Assembly: GCA_003116995.1 (NCBI GenBank)
Contig: BDSL01000027.1
Coordinates: forward strand, 434,001 to 498,000
Length of the DNA stretch: 64,000 nt
Direction of reading: 5' to 3'
DNA from: Yamagishiella unicocca
Lineage: Eukaryota > Chlorophyta > Chlorophyceae > Chlamydomonadales > Volvocaceae
Shown: positions 58,391-64,000 of the stretch, piece after piece
Numbering within the stretch: the stretch's first letter is position 1
Layout of the letters: every line of letters begins with the position of its first letter
Notes under the pieces: model-generated
Seen by the model: the letters and a program-made list of their open reading frames with translations, nothing else
Told to the model about the DNA's origin: nothing
Databases searched by the model: none
Made by a program: the position numbers and the translations under genes

Positions 58391-59037
58391 ACGGGAACCG
58401 TCTTCTTCGTGAAGCAGATGATCGTGTATTTATTTTCGGTTTAGTATTCGTGGATGGAAGGGCGTGTGGAGGGTGGGGAGGATGGGTTCGCGCGCTGTCC
58501 GGGACTTGACGACTGGCCTTGACGTACCTGCTGGGTTGTGATTCTTGTGCGTGGGGAACCCGCGCGCTGTTGTGCATACCGGTACCGGTAGGCTCCATCT
58601 GGTCCTGGGGCTCTGGTGCTGGCTTGACCTTTCCAGAGCAGTAGCATGCAGCGCCAACATAGTAGTAACGCCAGCATTATACTACGCAATTCGTCGCCTA
58701 TGGTTGGGGGGAGCTTTCTTGGGCTGCCAGCGCCGGCCCGGTGTCCCCTCGCCTGCACCACTTCTGGAATAGCCCCCTTGCTCGTGCAATGTTCGGTATG
58801 CCTGCCGGTCTATTTTGTCGGGGGCGACCTGTGTTGGGCGCGGCGAGCGAGGTCCCTGTGTCTTTCGGTGCCTTACTTTCGGGGCATCTGCTCAGGTCTG
58901 CTGGTCTTGCTGTGGTCCCCCTGCTTGGGTTAGGCCCGGCTTGCCTCTCTTAAGTTCAGGACATGGCCCCCCTTCTTGTCCTGGGTAAACCGGGCTTGAG
59001 GTGACCTAAACATTTCATTTGTTGCGTTGTGAGGTAT
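58391..59037 (+). repeat. Dispersed repeat R1, copy 2
   Basis: This is the shorter relative of 13977-15045. The left edge starts 46 bp from the inverted SINE-like element. Shared blocks include GTCCCCTCGCCTG (58742) and the terminal AACATTTCATT. No coding potential recognised. Confidence 0.55.
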
Positions 59038-59040
59038 CTT

Positions 59041-59730
59041 AGGTCCCCAGTCCGGGTGGCTGGGCGGCGCTAAAGGCCGCCCCCCCGCCCCCCCCCTTAG
59101 AGCCGCCCAGCCACCCGGACTGACTGAACTGATTGAATGAAAGAGCGTGCGGCCGCCCCCGCCCCTTAGAGCCGCCCAGCCACCCGGACTGACTGAACTG
59201 ATTGAATGAACGAGCGTGCGGCCGCCCCCGCCCCTTAGAGCCGCCCAGCCACCCGGACTGACTGAACTGATTGAATGAACGAGCGCGCAGCGACAGGTAA
59301 GGGGGGCAGCCCCCTGAGTGAACTGATTGAACTGAACGCGTGTGCAGCGACAGGTAAGGGGGGCAGCCCCCTGACTGAACTGATTGAACTGAACGTGAGT
59401 GCGGCAACAGGTAAGGGGGGGCGGCCCCTGACTGAACTGATTGAACTGAACTCGCGTGCAGCGACAGGTAAGGGGGGCAGCCCCCTGACTGAACTGATTG
59501 AACTGAACGCGCGTGCAGCGACAGGTAAGGGGGGCAGCCCCCTGACTGAACTGATTGAACTGAACGCGCGTGCAGCGACAGGTAAGGGGGGCAGCCCCTG
59601 ACTGAAATGATTGAACTGAACGCGCGTGCAGCGACAGGTAAGGGGGGCAGCCCCTGACTGAAATGATTGAACTGAACGCGCGTGCGGCGACAGGTAGGGG
59701 GGGCAGCCCCTGACTGAACTGATTCCTACT
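59041..59730 (+). repeat. Composite minisatellite: 69-bp then 57-bp units
   Basis: Three 69-bp units carry TTAGAGCCGCCCAGCCACCC (TTAG at 59097, 59166 and 59235). They pass into about eight 57-bp units carrying AGGTAAGGGGGGCAGCCCC (AGGTAA at 59295, 59352, 59409, 59466, 59523 and on). Both share ACTGAACTGATTGAA. An inverted copy of the 69-bp core at 59048-59068 makes a 20-bp hairpin with 59102-59121. The 57-bp part can be read as a 19-residue repeat, but nothing supports translation. Confidence 0.9.
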
Positions 59731-60049
59731 GATTGAACTGAACCGTTCAGGCAACGTCCGGGCCTTGTTCAAGACTGAATCCCGGTAGGCATTGAATACA
59801 CTGATTAAATGAAACGCAGGCCAGGTTCCAGTTCAGTATCTTCGGGCCGGAATAGGTGCCGTTCAGGCTTGATTTGATATTGAACCTCCGACCCTGAATT
59901 TCAATTGTATCAAGTCCAGGACTGAACGTTCAGAAACTGAAAACCTTGAATTTCCGTGCAATCCCTGAAAATCAAGGCGTTCATTGTCTTTTCGTGCACC
60001 TGCTCTCGAAAACGCCCGTTAGAGGGATCCTCTCATAAGCATCTGCCAG
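59731..60049. other. Minisatellite flank, no gene
   Basis: The stretch is rich in short CTGAA and TTCAG motifs that look like decayed edges of the 57-bp array. No ORF or known element is seen. Confidence 0.5.
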
Positions 60050-60503
60050 GTGGCAATCCTGTCCGTTCGCGGCTGCTATTTGCCGGTCCATTATTTGCGA
60101 TCTTTTTGCGCGCAGCTTCCCAGCCCCCGCTGTAAATTTTGTGTACTCGGGACTTTTATTGTGCTCCCGGCCAAGCGGAAATGCGGCCCGTCTCAGCTGT
60201 TTCTCCGGCCACGCCTTTTCGGCATCGGCAGTATATTGTACGGCTCGGTGCTCGTATTACACGGTCCCGGCCCTTCTCACATACGATCTCGGCTTTTTTC
60301 AGCAGGGAATGGCATGACGAGCATCCTCCGCGCGGCTTCCCGACGCTCGCTTGTATTTTTGCCTATTAGGGTCCGCCATTTTGCATTCGGCCATTTGGCT
60401 CTGCGCTCCGTGTGTGCTGCTCGTCCGACCCGTGTACATAGTGTTTATTCGGCATCGGCGGTAGTTTTATACAGTCTCGGATGGGGAAAATCTCGCTACA
60501 ATG
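60050..60503 (+). mobile_element. LINE head copy with duplicated monomer
   Basis: Bases 60310-60503 match the LINE head at 15563-15750 up to CTCGCTACAATGG. Upstream sequence shared with the SINE-like element (CGGTCCCGGCCC, CATACGATCTCGGCTTTTTT) extends the head leftward. TCGGCATCGGC(A/G)GTA followed by a TAC(G/A)G(C/T)CTCGG-like run occurs twice, at about 60207 and 60452, suggesting two 245-bp monomers. What follows is not the LINE coding region. Confidence 0.6.
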
Positions 60504-61510
60504 GTCTGCTTAATGAATTAAGTTCCTGTGTAAGCACGTGTAAAGCTGCATGTTCTGTAGATCGAAGTTGTCAGGCGTTAGAACCGACCACTGCGTGTTA
60601 TGGCCGATGTCGCACCTGCTACGCAAAAATTGACATGGAGACCTTTCACACGATATATGCTGCCCACAACGCAATTGCAGCTACCGATGTCTTAGCTGCT
60701 CTTCGACCGAACCTCACGCCTGCGCAACGTAGCAAATACCTACGAAATCATGCCGCGGTACTGAGGCTAGGCACGTCGAGGTTAGGGGAACAAGGGAGGC
60801 CGAAGCTGGTGGTTCGCAGCTTGGACGAAGTCGAGCGCCTGGTATGCCATGCGAGCTCGAACGGTACGTATTCCAATGGCCTTGATCGCCTGCCGCACCC
60901 GAGGTGATGTTCTTTCCACATTTTGCATCACGACAGATGCTGGAAAGCTAGCTATCTTCTGGGGCTCCACTGCTGGGACCTCCTTGCTGGCCCTGTTCTC
61001 AGCGGCATCTGGCTCAGCAGGGGAAGCCGCTGGAGATTGTGGCGCAAGTTTTGCCGGAAATGCAGGTGGCACACTTAAAGGTGTGTGTAGAATAGTGTAA
61101 CTTCACGGACCCCAGGCAAGGGACGTTGCAGCACAGAAGCCATGCTTAAAGACGCTGCACTGAATGTCCGCCTAGCCCTGCCACATTCCACGTTATGCTT
61201 CAGTTCATATCTGTACTGAAATACTTTAAGCACATGTTGCAAGCCAAACTGAAGGCATCCTTTTGCATCGCGACCCATGTCGCAGGTCTTAAACCTAAGG
61301 TCGGGGGCCGGCCATCCATGGGCAAGCCGACTCGCCCACCCCCACCGAACCTGCCAACCGGGCCAGCAGGTAAACCACAGTGCAACGACGAAGTAACGTG
61401 GCGTAAATTTGGTGATCCATGTCCCTGTTGTGCCGGTTCCCATCTTACAACTCGTCTGCCTACCTCCAAGCCTTACTACAGCGCCCTTCCATTGTTTTCT
61501 TGTTGACAGG
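60504..61510 (+). other. Possible 5' exons of the Helitron gene
   Basis: An open stretch from about 60500 to 60867 is Cys-rich at its start (SCVSTCKAAC, TACYGRCRTCYAK) and continues LRPNLTPAQRSKYLRNHAAV to a possible donor AACG|GTACGT. A second open stretch, 61195-61506, has CPCCAGSH. They may be upstream exons of the Helitron protein, but the joints are not resolved and I see no start codon that settles it. Confidence 0.35.
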
Positions 61511-63925
61511 GCCTGTGGGAGGCACTGCAGGTGCCGCAGCAGTCCCGGTGGACCCCCTTCAGGGCTGCACGATGATCCCACCGGATGCGGGCAAGCGGGC
61601 TGCCTGCCCTGACCCCATCTTCTGCGCTGTGTACGAGGCCCTCATCACCGCCAAGGCACCGGATGTTCCCCACCCACTGGTCATGAGGGAGGTCGCCATG
61701 AGCATGATTGAGGCCAACTGGGGCGCCATGTGGCCAAGCATCGCCAAGCAGCACGGCTCGGGCCTGCCAAGCGACTGCACCGCTGCTCTGTATCGGGCCA
61801 GCATGCTGGAGGGACAAGTACGTGGCGGGGTGGCTGAGCTGACATGCGTAGCAGTGGCCCTACATATCGGCATCACTGCATTGACGCAAGGCGGACAGCA
61901 GGTGGCCTTTGTGGGTGGAGCACGGCAGCCGATGGAAGTATGCCTAGTCACCTGCCCTACCTTGGAGGGCCAAAGGGCGTACTTTGGCATCACAGTGGGG
62001 CCACGCACCTGGACTGGCCAGCGCCGGGTGCACCTCTTCACTGCTGCAGCAGCCGTTGGCATAACCTTCAGCGAGGCACCCATGCTATACCGTGCCCAGC
62101 AGCTGACAGCAGCCTTGGCGGTCCTGTCACCAGGCACTAACTTCCAGGCGTCTGACATCCTTGCAGAATGGGCTGCACAGCATGACCATGCTGTTGTCCT
62201 GGAGCAGACGCGGGACGCCATTCAACAAGTGCCCCTCGCCGCAGTACGACAGGCAGCTGGCCTGGCCCCGCCCGTGTTGGCAACACCACCCGTGGTGCAA
62301 CCACCTCCTGCAGCAGCCAGCGCCTACCCGCCGGATGTTGTGGAGCATGTGCCAACTGGCCTGTGGTCGCAGAGCTGGGTGGGAGGTGGCCCTGGCAACA
62401 GGCATGGGATAGGCCAGCGACGCACGGCCTGGCAAGCTGTCACCGCCGCACTCCTGGCAACCGCTCTCATAGTGTGCGCCTTTTGCGGGGTCTGCACCTT
62501 TGACATTGGCAACAGCCTCGCCAACTGGCACCTGCTGCAGCCAGAGTCCAGCGATGCGATCCCACCTTACCAGCTGTACAACAGCTTGCACGCCGGAAGC
62601 CTTCAAGCCAGTGATGGCAGGTGGCATGTGTGTCCAACCTGCAAACCCACACCTACGCCTAGCAATCCCCACCTGCAGCATGTGGTGTTCATGACGCCTA
62701 ACTACATGAAGGCCGTCCTGTGCTTGGACCCTCTGCAGCAAATGCGGCTGGCTCTTGTGGACGTGGGAATAGGGTTTCTTGCTCATGCATATGGCTACAT
62801 GGCAGCCCGCTTACGTGTGCAGCACTGCATGGCAGCTCTCATTCTCAATTGGAACCCTGTGGACTGGTCACGTGCGACAAGCCTACCAGCAGCGCTGCGG
62901 GAAGTCCTGGCGTGGTCTGTGCTGCACAATCCCATCATCACACGCTACCTGACCCTTCTGGAGCAGGCTCCACTCTCACGCCCGTTGCCGTACCTGACAC
63001 CGGAAGCTGTCGCGTCGTTTGCAAGTGATGCCAAGCTGCGCAGCCCGTTGGCCATGGCAACAGCCGAGACCGATGCTGTTGTCAGGAGCAACCTCAGCGT
63101 TGTAATCCCCACTGCGAGATTGCAGGGCTCGCAGAAGCCCACAGTGTACGACGCTGGCACGCTGGCACCACGTGCTGTTGACCATCCAGTGCATGCCTTG
63201 CGTGTGAATGTGGATGGCACAGAAACCCAGGATGGCCCGCCTGGTGTGACTGCAGAAGTTGCCTCCTTTCCGTACTTGTTTCCATTTGGCAGCGGCGCTT
63301 TCTTTGGAGCCACTACCTTGGTTAAGTACCTCCATTACCGCATGCAGTGCCTGTTCAGCCCCTGGACGTTGTGCAAGCCATACATGCTGCTCATGTACGT
63401 CCTGCGCCAATCCGCACGCTTCAAGGAGCCCCACCTTGAGGTAAGGCGGGTACCAACCAGTGTGGATCGGCTGCTAGGCCCCATAACATGCGAACCCTCG
63501 CTCTCGGTATGAGAAGTAGGTCATGATAAGGTGGGGCATTGCAGTTCATTACAGTCACTGTGAAGGATATGCGGACCTCAATGCAGCCTATGCCATCACC
63601 TGGCAAACGTTTCGAACCCCCAACCCCTCACACCCACCGCCATCTGCCAAAACCTGCTTTGGCAGGCTGTCATGGAGACCTCCCTGCACAAGTACAAGGC
63701 AACGCATCCCCAGGCTACTGACGAGGATGCTGTACGACATGTTATACGCCACAAGATTCCCGCCACAATCCCAAACACCCCTGCCTGGCATCGGAGCAAC
63801 CTCCAGGACTTGCTGTGCCTTGTGGACAAATGGGGCATGCCATCATTCTTCCTGACGCTCACCACTGATGAAGTCAGTGAGACCAAGTGGCCAGAGGTGC
63901 AGTCCCTTGAGGAAAAGCTCCAAGA
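61511..63925 (+). CDS. Helitron Rep/helicase, N-terminal half (runs off right edge)
   Basis: Two exons, 61511-63440 and 63666-63925, join in phase through a GTAAGG...GGCAG intron; both end in good donors. The first holds 643 codons without a stop. Residues about 30-130 are OTU-protease-like (FCAVYEAL, a spacer, GGVAELTCVAVALHIGITAL), though the catalytic Cys is not in its usual place. Cys pairs CAFCGVC (about 322) and CPTC (about 373) follow. Then FPYLFPFGSGAFFG (about 585) matches the helitron-like N domain. The second exon has WGMPSFFLTLTTDEV and KWPE, the first HUH Rep motif. Family knowledge: Rep/helicase drives rolling-circle transposition. The HUH and tyrosine motifs and the helicase lie beyond the window. 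The 5' end is uncertain. Confidence 0.75.
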
Positions 63926-64000
63926 GTGAGTATGGGTATAGCCGGGTGGGTAACGCAAGTAGCCAAGTGATTGGGAACTGAATATGGCAACCGCCATGCC

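Overview
The window looks like nuclear DNA of a volvocine green alga of the Chlamydomonas type. Three observations point there: interstitial TTTTAGGG blocks (the Chlamydomonas-type telomere unit), genes cut by many short GT-AG introns with strongly G/C-ending codons, and very long Ser-Pro-rich (hydroxyproline-rich glycoprotein, HRGP) exons beside TKL-type receptor kinases. No tRNA, rRNA or CRISPR array was seen.

Layout. Three tandem minus-strand copies of one receptor-like kinase family lie at 1-2513 (copy A, 5' part only), 6142-13665 (copy B) and 25344-33293 (copy C). Each has a secretory leader, an ectodomain I cannot assign, one membrane span and a TKL-like kinase domain; exon lengths and intron phases are largely conserved. 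A degraded DIRS-like retrotransposon fragment (about 2790-3990) lies between A and B. A nest of mobile DNA separates B from C: a dispersed repeat (R1), a decayed LINE (15563-19470), a tyrosine-recombinase remnant (20283-21060) and a 2.7-kb foldback-like element (21986-24668). Copy B also carries a 409-bp SINE-like insertion that copy A lacks.

From 57287 down to 35805 the minus strand can be read as one 24-exon gene of 4,587 codons whose 23 splice joints all keep phase. It would encode a secreted, modular, Pro-rich protein with a shaft of more than 2,000 residues, one membrane span and an Ala-rich cytoplasmic tail with short repeated motifs. The layout recalls volvocine wall and adhesion HRGPs; identity with any known protein is not claimed. 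Its introns hold a perfect (AGCAC)76 array, an 11-copy 20-bp minisatellite and telomeric repeats.

The right end (58018-64000) is again mobile DNA: a SINE-like element made of a LINE head fused to a LINE tail, a second R1 copy, two minisatellites, another LINE head, and the 5' half of a Helitron Rep/helicase gene running off the window.

The kinases and the HRGP gene are all surface-exposed membrane proteins, so the locus may concern cell-surface sensing or adhesion; that is inference. All exon models were made by eye from splice signals, phase and paralogue comparison.
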